Shown piece after piece: positions 1 to 8,336 of a stretch of DNA of 64,000 nt. The position numbers and the translations under genes were made by a program. The notes under the pieces were generated by a model. It did no database searches, was not told the DNA's origin, and worked only from the letters and a program-made list of their open reading frames with translations. Each line of letters begins with the position of its first letter. The stretch's first letter is position 1. Location of the stretch: the NCBI RefSeq assembly GCF_002803095.1, contig NZ_PGLR01000012.1:62001-126000 (forward strand), written 5' to 3'. This DNA is from Pseudomonas sp. ZH-FAD (GTDB taxonomy: Bacteria; Pseudomonadota; Gammaproteobacteria; Pseudomonadales; Pseudomonadaceae).

Positions 1-18
1 TTATCAGCGCAGCCTTTC

Positions 19-91
19 GTAGGAGCCCCGCCTCGGGGCGAAGCTTTGCGATGTCTCGTAGTCAAGGTTCGCGGCGGGGCGCCGCTCCTAC
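19..91. repeat. REP-like inverted repeat
   Basis: Two arms of the type GTAGGAGC...GCTCCTAC face each other around a short spacer, and both have GC-rich inner parts. This is the form of Pseudomonas REP (repetitive extragenic palindromic) pairs. It lies between the left window edge and the first gene. A transcript end or nucleoid-protein site is possible but not shown by the sequence. Confidence 0.6.
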
Positions 92-118
92 AGAATCGGT
101 GCATTGATGCTCCAACTG

Positions 119-141
119 ACGCCACCTTCGGGTGGCGTTTT
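119..141 (+). terminator. Putative rho-independent terminator
   Basis: The stem ACGCCACC/GGTGGCGT with loop TTCG is followed by a T run (TTTT). It would end a plus-strand transcript coming from outside the window and may act on the converging minus-strand glyoxalase gene as well. Confidence 0.55.
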
Positions 142-146
142 GCATT

Positions 147-569
147 TCAGGGTATCGGCATCTGTTCCGAGCCGGGGCCGAGCGGCTGGCCGTAGCTGAA
201 TTCGACGTAGTTGCCGGCCGGGTCGCGCAGGCCGCAGTAGTAGCCGACCGGGTAGGGTTCGTCCCGCGGTGGCCAGATCAGGCAGCCCGCTTGTTCGGCC
301 ATGGCGGCGATGCGATCGACCTCTGCGCGGCTGCCCAGGGCGAAGCCGAAGTGGCTGTAGTCATTGGTGGCCAGGTTCCTGTCCTGGCCGCCGGGCATGA
401 TCACGAAGATGAACTGGTGTTCCTTGCCCGGCTCGGCCATCCAGACGATGCGTGTGCCTTTGCCGGGGCGCTCGTGGATCACCTGCATGCCACAGAAACG
501 CTGATAGAAGGCAATGCAGGCGTCGAGATCGGGGACGTGCAGGGCCAGATGGGTCAGGGTAGGGCGCAT
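147..569 (-). CDS. VOC-family glyoxalase-like protein (lactoylglutathione lyase type)
   Basis: A 140-residue single-domain protein of the vicinal oxygen chelate fold. The N-terminus ([11 protein letters not shown], residues 4-14) and the C-terminal strand with [15 protein letters not shown] (about 113-127) are the two beta-alpha-beta modules typical of the family. His at about residue 9 and the Glu of the VEFSYG strand are the expected metal ligands. Members use a divalent metal to isomerise or cleave adducts such as the methylglyoxal-glutathione hemithioacetal. The length equals the usual 130-145 residues. The gene is divergent from gorA with about 70 bp between them, and glutathione reductase next door fits a glutathione-linked role. 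The exact substrate cannot be read from sequence; fosfomycin-resistance-like or dioxygenase functions are alternatives. Confidence 0.8.
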   Translation of the reverse strand: MRPTLTHLALHVPDLDACIAFYQRFCGMQVIHERPGKGTRIVWMAEPGKEHQFIFVIMPGGQDRNLATNDYSHFGFALGSRAEVDRIAAMAEQAGCLIWPPRDEPYPVGYYCGLRDPAGNYVEFSYGQPLGPGSEQMPIP

Positions 570-642
570 GGTGTTCTCCTCTGCCTATCAGCTTAGCGCG
601 GGCCTTTACGGTATGCTCCTCGTCTGCCAAGGAGATACCCTC

Positions 643-2001
643 ATGAGTTACGACTTCGACCTGTTCGTTATCGGCGCCGGTTCCGGCGGCGTGCGTGCGG
701 CGCGCTTCGCCGCAGGTTTCGGTGCGCGCGTTGCGGTCGCCGAGAGCCGCTACCTGGGCGGCACCTGCGTCAACGTCGGCTGCGTACCGAAAAAACTGCT
801 GGTGTACGGCGCGCATTTCGCCGAGGACTTCGAGCAGGCCTCGGGTTTCGGCTGGTCGCTGGGCGAAGCGAATTTTGATTGGACGACGCTGATCGCCAAC
901 AAGAATCGCGAGATCGAACGCCTCAATGGCATTTACCGCAATCTGTTGACCAACAGCGGCGTCAGTCTGTTCGAGGGGCATGCGCGCATCGTCGATGCAC
1001 ATACCGTCGAAGTGAACGGCCAGCGGCACAGCACTGAACGCATCCTGATCGCCACCGGCGGCTGGCCGCAGATTCCCGATATTCCCGGTCGCGAACACGC
1101 CATCAGTTCCAACGAAGCCTTCTTCCTCAAGCAACTGCCCAAGCGTGTACTGGTGGTGGGCGGCGGTTATATCGCCGTGGAGTTTGCTTCGATCTTCCAT
1201 GGCCTAGGTGCAACTACCTCGCTGCTGTATCGCGGCGACCTGTTCCTGCGAGGTTTCGACGGTGCAGTACGCGAGCACCTGCGCGACGAGTTGAGCAAGA
1301 AGGGCCTGGATCTGCAGTTCAACGCCGACATCGCCAGCATCGAGCGCAAGGGCGATGGCAGCCTGGCTGCGACGCTCAAGGATGGTCGCGTACTGGAGGC
1401 CGATTGCGTGTTCTACGCCACCGGCCGCCGGCCGATGCTGGACAACCTCGGCCTGGAAAACGTCGAGGTCAAGCTGGACAAGCGCGGCTATATCGAAGTC
1501 GATGACCTGTTCCAGACCTCCACGCCGTCGATTCTCGCCCTTGGCGACGTGATCGGCCGCGTGCAGCTGACTCCGGTTGCGCTGGCCGAAGGCATGGCCG
1601 TGGCGCGTCGGTTGTTCAAGCCCGAGGAATACCGGCCGCTGGATTACAGCATGATCCCTACCGCCGTGTTCAGTCTGCCGAACATCGGCACCGTTGGCCT
1701 GAGTGAAGAGCAGGCCATCGAAGCCGGGCACAAGGTGACGATCTTCGAGAGCCGTTTCCGCCCGATGAAGCTGACGCTGACCGAGAACCCGGAGCGCACG
1801 CTGATGAAACTGGTGGTCGATGCCGACAGCGACCGCGTGCTCGGCTGCCATATGGTCGGCCCGGAGGCCGGCGAGATCGTCCAGGGCCTGGCTGTTGCGC
1901 TGAAAGCCGGTGCGACCAAGCAGATCTTCGATGAGACCATCGGTGTGCACCCGAGCGCCGCCGAGGAGTTCGTCACCCTGCGTACGCCGGTCAGCCGCTG
2001 A
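643..2001 (+). CDS. gorA: Glutathione-disulfide reductase
   Basis: Cytoplasmic flavoenzyme that reduces glutathione disulfide to GSH with NADPH. The 452-residue product starts at the ATG preceded by AAGGAG (629-634). It has the FAD-binding GAGSGG at residues 11-16, the redox-active pair C42/C47 in [12 protein letters not shown], the NADPH-binding GGGYIA followed by two arginines (LLYRG, LRGFD) that favour NADPH, and the C-terminal HPSAAEEF carrying the active-site His and Glu. All catalytic residues are present and the length is normal. An upstream in-frame ATG exists, but it lacks a ribosome-binding site and would add residues absent from the family. It is followed 7 bp later by the TRIC-type channel gene. 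Confidence 0.95.
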   Translation: MSYDFDLFVIGAGSGGVRAARFAAGFGARVAVAESRYLGGTCVNVGCVPKKLLVYGAHFAEDFEQASGFGWSLGEANFDWTTLIANKNREIERLNGIYRNLLTNSGVSLFEGHARIVDAHTVEVNGQRHSTERILIATGGWPQIPDIPGREHAISSNEAFFLKQLPKRVLVVGGGYIAVEFASIFHGLGATTSLLYRGDLFLRGFDGAVREHLRDELSKKGLDLQFNADIASIERKGDGSLAATLKDGRVLEADCVFYATGRRPMLDNLGLENVEVKLDKRGYIEVDDLFQTSTPSILALGDVIGRVQLTPVALAEGMAVARRLFKPEEYRPLDYSMIPTAVFSLPNIGTVGLSEEQAIEAGHKVTIFESRFRPMKLTLTENPERTLMKLVVDADSDRVLGCHMVGPEAGEIVQGLAVALKAGATKQIFDETIGVHPSAAEEFVTLRTPVSR

Positions 2002-2008
2002 GGACTGC

Positions 2009-2632
2009 ATGGAAAAGCTTTTCTATGTCGCCGACCTGTTCGGCGTAGCGGTATTTGCCATCACCGGTGCGCTGATGGCGGGGCGCAAGTCCATGGACCT
2101 GTTCGGCGTGCTGGTGATGGCCATCGTCACCGCGCTGGGCGGCGGCACGCTGCGCGACCTGATTCTGGACAACCATCCGGTCAGCTGGATTCGCGATGAC
2201 ACCTACATCCTGGTCGCTTCCCTGGCGGCGCTGGGCACGGTGGCTTGGGTACGCATGACCCGGCCGATTCACGAGAAAGGTCTGTTGATCGCCGACGCCT
2301 TCGGCCTGGCCGTGTTCACTGTGTATGGCACCGAGCTGGCGCTGCAACACGGTACGCCGATCAGCACCGCGGTGATCATGGGCGTGATGACCGGCGTGGT
2401 CGGTGGGGTGATTCGCGATGTGCTGTGCAACGAGATTCCGCTGATCTTCCAGAAGGAAATCTATGCCACGGCCTGTATCGCCGGCGCGCTGACCTTTATC
2501 GGCCTGCGTGCCCTGGGCACGCCGCACTGGCTGGATACTGCCGCGGCGATGTTCGTGGTGCTGGCCGCCCGTCTGGCGGCAATCCACTGGCACCTGGGGT
2601 TGCCGCGTTTTCATCTTCTGGACAGGCATTGA
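2009..2632 (+). CDS. Trimeric intracellular cation channel (TRIC) / UPF0126 membrane protein
   Basis: A 207-residue inner-membrane protein with about seven hydrophobic helices arranged as two homologous halves. Each half carries the glycine-rich signature (ALGGGTLRDLI at about 45-55 and VVGGVIRDVL at about 131-140) that defines the UPF0126/TRIC fold. Bacterial members conduct monovalent cations, chiefly K+, as trimers. The ATG lies 7 bp after the gorA stop, so the two are probably cotranscribed, and the VOC gene follows just 2 bp after it. Direct substrate evidence is lacking, so cation channel is a family-level call. Confidence 0.85.
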   Translation: MEKLFYVADLFGVAVFAITGALMAGRKSMDLFGVLVMAIVTALGGGTLRDLILDNHPVSWIRDDTYILVASLAALGTVAWVRMTRPIHEKGLLIADAFGLAVFTVYGTELALQHGTPISTAVIMGVMTGVVGGVIRDVLCNEIPLIFQKEIYATACIAGALTFIGLRALGTPHWLDTAAAMFVVLAARLAAIHWHLGLPRFHLLDRH

Positions 2633-2634
2633 GC

Positions 2635-3015
2635 ATGATCGAGAGACTGGACCATCTGGTACTGACGGTGGCGGATATCGACGCCACCGTCGATTTCTAT
2701 GAGCGCGTACTGGGCATGCGCCACGAGCGTTTCGGCGCCGGGCGCAGTGCTCTGCTATTCGGTCAGCAGAAATTCAATCTGCATCAGGCCGGGCGTGAGT
2801 TCGAGCCCAAGGCGATCAAGCCGACACCAGGCGCCATCGATCTGTGCCTGATCACCCTGTGGCCGCTGGAGCGAGTCATGGCTCATCTGGCCGAGCAGGG
2901 CGTGACGGTGGAAGAGGGGCCGGTGGCGCGTACCGGCGCGGTGGGGCCTATCGAGTCAGTGTACTTTCGCGATCCGGACGGCAATCTGATCGAAGTGAGC
3001 CGTTATCCCGCATAG
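2635..3015 (+). CDS. VOC-family (glyoxalase-like) protein
   Basis: A 126-residue protein with the two VOC half-domains: IERLDHLVLTVADIDATV at the N-terminus and VYFRDPDGNLIEVSRY at the end. His7 and the terminal IEV Glu are predicted metal ligands. It resembles the small STM3117-like glyoxalase/dioxygenase group. It begins 2 bp after the TRIC gene and is probably the last gene of a gorA-TRIC-VOC operon. The substrate is not known. It is not closely similar to the glyoxalase at the left window edge, so it is not a recent duplicate. Confidence 0.8.
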   Translation: MIERLDHLVLTVADIDATVDFYERVLGMRHERFGAGRSALLFGQQKFNLHQAGREFEPKAIKPTPGAIDLCLITLWPLERVMAHLAEQGVTVEEGPVARTGAVGPIESVYFRDPDGNLIEVSRYPA

Positions 3016-3121
3016 GAACGGCTTCTTGCTTGCAGCGGCGCCTCGGCATCCACGTGCTGAGGTCGAGGTGCCGAACGTCGCAAAACGTGCAGCAGCGAAA
3101 CGGCGCCTGCTGAAATATCTT

Positions 3122-3149
3122 GAACCGTAAAGGTTCTAAACGGGTCAGG
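3122..3149 (+). promoter_or_regulatory. Weak AlgU-like promoter candidate for galU
   Basis: GAACCG and TCAGG are 17 bp apart, about 35 bp upstream of the galU ATG. Only the GAAC and TC cores match the AlgU consensus, so this is one of the weaker sites of the set described in the findings. Confidence 0.2.
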
Positions 3150-3184
3150 TTCTATTACCGAGTCACTCAATTGGTATAGAACTC

Positions 3185-4048
3185 ATGATCAAGAAATGTT
3201 TGTTTCCCGCAGCCGGTTACGGCACCCGTTTTCTTCCCGCTACCAAGTCGATGCCCAAGGAAATGCTCCCGGTGGTCGACACCCCGTTGATCCAGTATGG
3301 CGTCGAAGAAGCCCTGCAAGCCGGGCTGCATGAAATTGCCATCGTCACCGGCCGTGGCAAGCGTTCGCTGGAAGACCACTTCGACATCAGCTACGAGCTG
3401 GAACACGAGATTTCCAACACCGGCAAGGAAAAATCCTTGAGTGGTGTACGCCACCTGATCGATCAGTGCACCTTCTCCTATACCCGCCAGATCGAGATGA
3501 AAGGCCTCGGTCATGCCATTCTCACCGGCCGCTCGTTGATCGGTGACGAGGCGTTCGCCGTGGTGCTGGCCGATGACCTGTGCCTGAACCTGGAAGGCGA
3601 CGGCGTGCTGGCCCAGATGGTCAAGCTCTACGAACAGTTTCGCTGCTCCATCGTCGCCATTCAGGAAGTGCCGATGGAGGAGGTTTCGCGCTACGGCGTG
3701 ATCGCCGGCGAAGCGCTGCGTGACGACATCTTCCGCATCGAGCGGATGGTGGAGAAACCCAACCCCGAAGATGCGCCGTCGAACCTGGCGATCATCGGCC
3801 GCTACATCCTCACGCCGGATATCTTCGAGCTGATCGAGCAGACCGAACCGGGCAAGAGCGGCGAGATCCAGATCACCGACGCGCTGATGAAGCAGGCCCA
3901 GCAGGGCTGTGTGCTGGCCTACAAGTTCAAGGGTCGCCGCTTCGATTGCGGTTCGGCCGAAGGCTACGTGCAGGCCACCAACTTCTGCTTCGAGAATCGC
4001 CACAAGACCCATCCGGTGACTGCGAGCCCGCGACTGCAGGCCGTCTGA
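3185..4048 (+). CDS. galU: UTP--glucose-1-phosphate uridylyltransferase
   Basis: Forms UDP-glucose from UTP and glucose-1-phosphate, the precursor of lipopolysaccharide, exopolysaccharide and osmolytes. The 287-residue product shows the nucleotidyltransferase signature AAGYGTRFLPATKSMPKEML (residues 9-28, with the phosphate-binding G-x-G-T-R and catalytic Lys), the ADD metal motif (VVLADDLC, about 122) and VEKP near 184. Length matches the pseudomonad enzyme (about 280). The ribosome-binding site is weak, but the start agrees with the family N-terminus MIKKCLFPAAG. An SDR gene follows 25 bp downstream on the same strand. Confidence 0.95.
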   Translation: MIKKCLFPAAGYGTRFLPATKSMPKEMLPVVDTPLIQYGVEEALQAGLHEIAIVTGRGKRSLEDHFDISYELEHEISNTGKEKSLSGVRHLIDQCTFSYTRQIEMKGLGHAILTGRSLIGDEAFAVVLADDLCLNLEGDGVLAQMVKLYEQFRCSIVAIQEVPMEEVSRYGVIAGEALRDDIFRIERMVEKPNPEDAPSNLAIIGRYILTPDIFELIEQTEPGKSGEIQITDALMKQAQQGCVLAYKFKGRRFDCGSAEGYVQATNFCFENRHKTHPVTASPRLQAV

Positions 4049-4073
4049 GCGCTAGCGAAAGGAGGAGTGAAGG

Positions 4074-4928
4074 ATGAACGACAAGACCCTGCCGCCTCAG
4101 CATCAACAGCGGCAACCTGGTGTCGAACACGCCATGCACCCTGAGCCGGTCTACCTTGCCGATGATTACCGCGCCGCCGGCAAACTGACCGGCAAGGTGG
4201 CGATCATCACCGGCGGCGACAGCGGTATCGGCCGCGCCGTTGCCGTGCACTACGCCCTGGAAGGGGCCAAGGTTGCATTGGTTTACCTGAACGAGGATGA
4301 AGACGCGCAGAAAACCCTCGACGAGGTAAAGCACCACGGCGGCGAAGCCATCGCCCTGGCCGGTGACGTGGGCGACGGCGGCTTCTGCCAGTGCGTGGTC
4401 GACGCCGTGATCGCCAAGTGGGGGCGCCTCGATATCCTCATCAACAACGCCGGCGAACAGCATCCCGAGCACAACCTCGAAGCACTCGACGAGGCGCAGT
4501 GGGAGCAGACCTTCCGCACCAACATCTTCGCCATGTTCCACCTGACCAAGGTTGCGCTGGAGCATCTGCAGCCGGGGGCGAGCATCATCAACACCAGTTC
4601 AGTGACGGCCTACAAGGGCAACCCGATGCTGCTCGACTATTCCTCGACCAAGGGCGCGATCACCTCGTTCACCCGCTCGCTGTCGATCAACCTGGCGCCG
4701 CGTGGCATTCGCGTCAATGGCGTTGCGCCTGGGCCGATCTGGACGCCGCTGATCCCGTCCACATTCAGCGCCGAGAAGGTCTCCGAGTTCGGTGCGGACA
4801 CGCCGCTGGGCCGGCCTGGACAACCTGCGGAGGTCGCTCCGGCATTCGTTTATCTGGCCAGCAACGATGCCTCTTACGTCACCGGGCAGATGCTGCATGT
4901 CAACGGTGGAAGTGTGGTCAACGGCTGA
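4074..4928 (+). CDS. SDR-family oxidoreductase (YhdN/glucose-dehydrogenase-like stress group)
   Basis: A 284-residue NAD(P)-dependent short-chain dehydrogenase. About 45 residues of polar N-terminal extension (with PPQHQQRQPGV) precede the Rossmann motif TGGDSGIGRA (about 46-55). NNAG, the catalytic Ser in NTSS and YSSTK (Tyr and Lys of the catalytic triad) follow in order, then PGPIWTPL. This N-terminally extended subgroup is common among general-stress genes in many bacteria, although the substrate is unknown. A strong AAAGGAGGAG precedes the ATG. A clear paralogue with the same N-terminal extension and the same PGPIWT motif lies at 56034-56939. The next gene, the KGG protein, is also a stress gene. 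Confidence 0.85.
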   Translation: MNDKTLPPQHQQRQPGVEHAMHPEPVYLADDYRAAGKLTGKVAIITGGDSGIGRAVAVHYALEGAKVALVYLNEDEDAQKTLDEVKHHGGEAIALAGDVGDGGFCQCVVDAVIAKWGRLDILINNAGEQHPEHNLEALDEAQWEQTFRTNIFAMFHLTKVALEHLQPGASIINTSSVTAYKGNPMLLDYSSTKGAITSFTRSLSINLAPRGIRVNGVAPGPIWTPLIPSTFSAEKVSEFGADTPLGRPGQPAEVAPAFVYLASNDASYVTGQMLHVNGGSVVNG

Positions 4929-5020
4929 TGAAAAAAAGCCTGAACGACTCGCGGCAGAGCCTGCCTCATTTTATGTAGAGGCAATAACGCCTCGCGAGTA
5001 ACTATCAGGAGGTACCAGCA

Positions 5021-5191
5021 ATGGCGACCAACAAAAATCCGGGTAACTTCGCAAACGATCGTGAAAAGGCCTCGGAAGCCGGCCGTAAAGGTGGTCACAA
5101 CAGCGGCGGCAACTTCGCCAACGACCGTCAGAGAGCGTCCGAAGCCGGGCGCAAGGGCGGTCAGAAAAGCCAAAGCGGTCGCGAGTCGTGA
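5021..5191 (+). CDS. KGG-repeat general stress protein (YciG-like)
   Basis: A 56-residue protein made of two near-identical repeats, each with GNFANDR, then A-SEAGRKGG (residues 8-25 and 29-47). This is the KGG/stress-induced bacterial acidophilic repeat family that includes YciG and GsiB. Such proteins are small, hydrophilic and desiccation- or starvation-induced; a molecular role in protein protection has been proposed but is not established. The ATG has a good AGGAGG site seven bases upstream, and a strong terminator follows directly. It sits between an SDR and a hemerythrin gene. Confidence 0.9.
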   Translation: MATNKNPGNFANDREKASEAGRKGGHNSGGNFANDRQRASEAGRKGGQKSQSGRES

Positions 5192-5196
5192 CCGTC

Positions 5197-5233
5197 ATGC
5201 CAGGGCCCGCTAGAAGCGGGCCCTGGCATTTTT
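5197..5233 (+). terminator. Strong rho-independent terminator after the KGG gene
   Basis: A perfect 14-bp GC-rich stem (ATGCCAGGGCCCGC pairing with its complement) with loop TAGAA is followed by TTTT. It separates the galU-SDR-KGG direction from the hemerythrin gene, so the latter needs its own promoter. Confidence 0.85.
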
Positions 5234-5269
5234 ACCGATGTGATTGGTAGACCTGAGGAGAGCAAAACG

Positions 5270-5740
5270 ATGAATGCCATCGAACTGCTGAAAAAGGATC
5301 ACGAAACCGTAAAGGAGCTGCTGAGCAAGCTCGAGGACACCACCGAGCGCGCGGTGCAGACGCGCAAGAAACTGCTGCTCAAGATCGAGCAGGAATTGAA
5401 GATTCACACCGAGCTTGAAGAGCAGATTTTCTATCCGGCCTTCAGGCGCGCCGGCAGCAAGGACGACGCCGTACTCGCCATCGAGGCCAAGGAAGAGCAT
5501 CGCGCCGTAGAAGCGCTGGTATTGCCCGACATCAAGGAAACCTCGCCATCCACCCTCGAGTTCGCAGGCAGAGTCAAGGTGCTCAAGGAGCTGCTGGAGC
5601 ACCACATCGAGGAAGAGGAACGCGACATGTTCCCCCAGGCCAGCAAGCTGCTGAGCAAACGTCAGCTGCAGGAACTGGGGCAGTCGATGGAAGTGCTGCG
5701 CAAGTCGCTCAAGAGCAACGCCCAAGCCAAGGCGGCCTGA
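5270..5740 (+). CDS. Hemerythrin domain-containing protein
   Basis: A 156-residue four-helix protein with the hemerythrin His/Glu ligand pattern: H-E near residue 19, HTELEEQIFYP (about 46-56), EEHRAVE (about 77-83) and LEHHIEEEERDMFP (about 110-123). These bind a non-haem diiron centre that can sense or carry O2, or protect iron centres from nitrosative damage. The start is the ATG after GAGGAGAGC; a longer reading frame exists upstream but begins inside the terminator. This small stress-type hemerythrin is common in Pseudomonas. Its position beside the KGG protein suggests membership of the same stress group. Confidence 0.9.
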   Translation: MNAIELLKKDHETVKELLSKLEDTTERAVQTRKKLLLKIEQELKIHTELEEQIFYPAFRRAGSKDDAVLAIEAKEEHRAVEALVLPDIKETSPSTLEFAGRVKVLKELLEHHIEEEERDMFPQASKLLSKRQLQELGQSMEVLRKSLKSNAQAKAA

Positions 5741-5779
5741 GCATCACCGGGCCGATGCTTGCGCAAGGTGGGCATCGGT

Positions 5780-6748
5780 CTAGCGCTGGCGCAGATTGGG
5801 CTGATAGCTCAGGCGCAACGCCACGCAGGCGATCCGCTCGGCCTGATCGTACTGCGGTTTTTCCAGCTCCTCACCGAATACATCCGGATCGATTTCCTGG
5901 TAGTCCCAGTCCCAACCCGTATCGCCCAGCGACAGGCGAATGGCATTGAGCAAAGGATCTTCACCGTCAACGATCGCCACCCCGGTATAGAGCAACAGCG
6001 TGCCGCCAGGCGCGAGTCTTTCCATTGCCGTATCGAAGATCGCCAGGGACAGTCCGGCGCCATGCTTGCCGCCGCCGTGGCGATAGGTACGCTGTTGCGG
6101 ATCGAGCATATAGGGCGGGTTGGCGATGATCATGTCGAACTGCCCGTCCACATCCCGTAGCAGGTCGCTGCTCTGTACGCGCAGGTTATAGATGCCCGCC
6201 AGGCGCGCATTCACTGCGGTCAGGGTCAGTGCTCTGGGGTTGATATCCAGCGCCATGACTTCTGCCCCCGGGCGTAGCTGCGCTGCCGTGATAGCGCCAG
6301 GGCCAGCGCCGCAGCCGATATCGGCGATGCGCCGCAGCGGCTGGTTGGTGTGCGCCAGGTAATCGCGCAGCAGGCGGGTGAAACGGTAGGTATCGGGGCC
6401 GAAGAACACTGCGTCGCTTTCCTCCGTGGGAAAACGCGAGTGCACGTAGAGCCCGTCGCCCAGGGTCGACCAGCGCACCTGGCTGATCCAGCCTTGCGCG
6501 TGAGGCTGCAGCACCTCGGCCTCACGCATGCTCTCGAGGATTTCCTCGTCCAGCGTGCCTTCAGCGAAGGGTCGGCTCCAACCGAAGACGTCGCGCAAGT
6601 CCCTGGCCAGGGCATTGCCCGGACGCTGGTTGACGCGCTGATGGGTGAGTGGTGTGGGGGTGACGAAGCGATAACCGCGTGCACGTAAAAGCGTGCCCAG
6701 GCGCAGCAGGGCGAGACTCTGGGGGGCGTTGAAGGTGGGTTCGAGCAT
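5780..6748 (-). CDS. Class I SAM-dependent methyltransferase with NPPY motif
   Basis: A 322-residue cytoplasmic methyltransferase. SAM-binding motif I (IGCGAGPGA) lies at residues 144-152, the acidic motif II at about 164-170 (EVMALDIN), and NPPY at 210-213. NPPY marks N-methylation of glutamine or exocyclic amines, as in PrmB/HemK and RlmF, but the N-terminal 130 residues do not match those enzymes well enough for me to name it. It is 24 bp downstream of the haem-oxygenase-like diiron gene on the same strand, so they are probably one operon and may share a small-molecule pathway. The target (protein, RNA or metabolite) is unknown. Confidence 0.75.
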   Translation of the reverse strand: MLEPTFNAPQSLALLRLGTLLRARGYRFVTPTPLTHQRVNQRPGNALARDLRDVFGWSRPFAEGTLDEEILESMREAEVLQPHAQGWISQVRWSTLGDGLYVHSRFPTEESDAVFFGPDTYRFTRLLRDYLAHTNQPLRRIADIGCGAGPGAITAAQLRPGAEVMALDINPRALTLTAVNARLAGIYNLRVQSSDLLRDVDGQFDMIIANPPYMLDPQQRTYRHGGGKHGAGLSLAIFDTAMERLAPGGTLLLYTGVAIVDGEDPLLNAIRLSLGDTGWDWDYQEIDPDVFGEELEKPQYDQAERIACVALRLSYQPNLRQR

Positions 6749-6772
6749 GAGCGGATTCCAGGGGCAGGGCGG

Positions 6773-8164
6773 CTACTGGATCAGCGCCGCGAAGGTACGG
6801 GTGGCCGCCAGACCGGCGCTGGACCAATGCTGCGCTGGCGCCTGCAGGCCGATCAGGCGAGATTCGCGGCGATAGGCGTCCATGCCTTGCAGCTCCTGGA
6901 TCAACTCGCGGCGCTCGCGGTCCAGCTCGCCATGCTGCGCGCTGCCCGCCAGCGAGAGTGCGGCCTGAGGCTTGCGCCGCGGACGGAAGGGTTTCGCCGG
7001 CGCCTCCGGCTGCCAGCTACCGGCAATCCAGTCATGCAGCAGCTGGCGCTCGTAGGGGCTGAACACACCGAACATGGCCGCTCCTGGCCCCTGAATCAGG
7101 CGCCAGAAGCGGCTGCAGGCCGGGTCCGTGTCGCGCCGTATCCAACCGCTGTTCTGCAGTGCTTCGAGAAAGTTCGCCACGCTGCCGGAGCTGCCCAGCC
7201 ATTGATTGACCGTGCGTCCTTCGATACGGCAGTAGTCGGAATGCACCTGGCTGGCGACCGCGCGCTTTTGCTCGAACATCTGCAGCAACTGCTGCTGCAG
7301 ATCGAAGCTGTCGATCACGGCCGTCGAGCCCACACCCAGCTCATTGAGCATGTAGCCGCGCAGCACGCGCTGGTAGAACGCCTGGGCGTCGCCGACACGC
7401 GGCAGATTGGTCAGCACACTCTGAACGGCCTTGGCGGCATGACCGCTGGAACCGTTATCGATGGTCACGTGCAGTTGGAAGTAGTAGGGGTCGATGTCCA
7501 GCTCGTTCAGCTCGAAGGCACTGATCAGCAGGTGCAGCGGCAATTGTTCATAGCCGAGGTTGTAGCCGATCACTTCGGGCAGGAACTCGTCGGCCAGCAG
7601 GCCCAGCGCCAGCTGGATGGCGCCCTGGCGATACAACTCATCATCCAGTTCGAGGGCATCATCACAGCCTTGGCTGGCCAGCAGACGCTGGTAGAGCAAC
7701 ACGTGATTCTGCGCCGCGACCCCGTCGCCAAGCTCTTCCAGGTAGGTACGCACCAGCGGATACACACGATAGTCGCGCCAGTGGGGCAGAACGCCGTATA
7801 GCCAGGCACCGTCGACCAGCTTCGTCGGTGCCACGGCACGCAGAAAGTGCAGGGCATCGGCCTTGCGTGGGAAATAACGCCGGCCTTCACCGGCGCGTCG
7901 CCCCGCGAGATAGTCGGCGTAGTCCGCTGTCACACGCTGGTGCTGAAGTTGCGACCAGGCCGCCAGTTCATAGGGGCTTTGCGGCAGTTCGCAGGGTAGC
8001 TCCGCTACCTCCTGCAAGCACTCCAGCAGAAACTCACGTGCCTGCGGGTGGCCCGGTTCCGGCTCAGCCAGCAGTTGCTGATAAAGACTCTGAAAAGGCC
8101 CTGAAAGGGGCGCGAGTGAGATGCGCTGGGCGCTGGGGCTGTCGATGAAACTGGCAATCGACAT
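6773..8164 (-). CDS. Iron-containing redox enzyme of the haem-oxygenase-like diiron (HDO) type
   Basis: A 463-residue all-alpha protein. Residues about 140-260 hold the candidate metal-binding set: E143/E144, H154, E218/E221, H232, D236 and H242 (the run ending D-N-G-S-S-G-H-A). This resembles annotated iron-containing redox enzymes and the HDO superfamily (UndA, BesC, SznF), whose members use O2 to cleave or oxidise small substrates. The start chosen is MSIASF, preceded by CAGGAGATC; the upstream in-frame ATGs have no binding site. The protein is longer than minimal HDOs, so a large C-terminal region of unknown fold is present. It is cotranscribed with the NPPY methyltransferase and divergent from a YbdK-type ligase. 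Substrate unknown. Confidence 0.65.
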   Translation of the reverse strand: MSIASFIDSPSAQRISLAPLSGPFQSLYQQLLAEPEPGHPQAREFLLECLQEVAELPCELPQSPYELAAWSQLQHQRVTADYADYLAGRRAGEGRRYFPRKADALHFLRAVAPTKLVDGAWLYGVLPHWRDYRVYPLVRTYLEELGDGVAAQNHVLLYQRLLASQGCDDALELDDELYRQGAIQLALGLLADEFLPEVIGYNLGYEQLPLHLLISAFELNELDIDPYYFQLHVTIDNGSSGHAAKAVQSVLTNLPRVGDAQAFYQRVLRGYMLNELGVGSTAVIDSFDLQQQLLQMFEQKRAVASQVHSDYCRIEGRTVNQWLGSSGSVANFLEALQNSGWIRRDTDPACSRFWRLIQGPGAAMFGVFSPYERQLLHDWIAGSWQPEAPAKPFRPRRKPQAALSLAGSAQHGELDRERRELIQELQGMDAYRRESRLIGLQAPAQHWSSAGLAATRTFAALIQ

Positions 8165-8281
8165 GGGGCAGATCTCCTGAATAAGTCCATCTATAAGAGG
8201 TCGATGTGTTGCATAGGAGCGGTCGATCCGGACAAAGATTCCCACTGAATTTTCGCTGCCCAACGGGTGAGCAAAGAGGTT

Positions 8282-8309
8282 GAACTCACGCCTGCCGGGG
8301 GCCCTCAAC
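8282..8309 (+). promoter_or_regulatory. AlgU-like promoter candidate for the YbdK-type ligase
   Basis: GAACTC and TCAAC are separated by 17 bp, with the expected start about 25 bp before the ATG at 8337. The spacing and the GAACt-TC cores follow the AlgU/RpoE consensus GAACTT-N16/17-TCtga. Confidence 0.4.
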
Positions 8310-8336
8310 TACAGGAACCACGGGAGCAGGTGAGTC

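Noticed and set aside
361..1200. Long minus-strand frame opposite gorA
   Set aside because: It is the shadow of gorA in a high-GC genome. Its product is low-complexity and has no domain, while the plus strand gives a complete enzyme.
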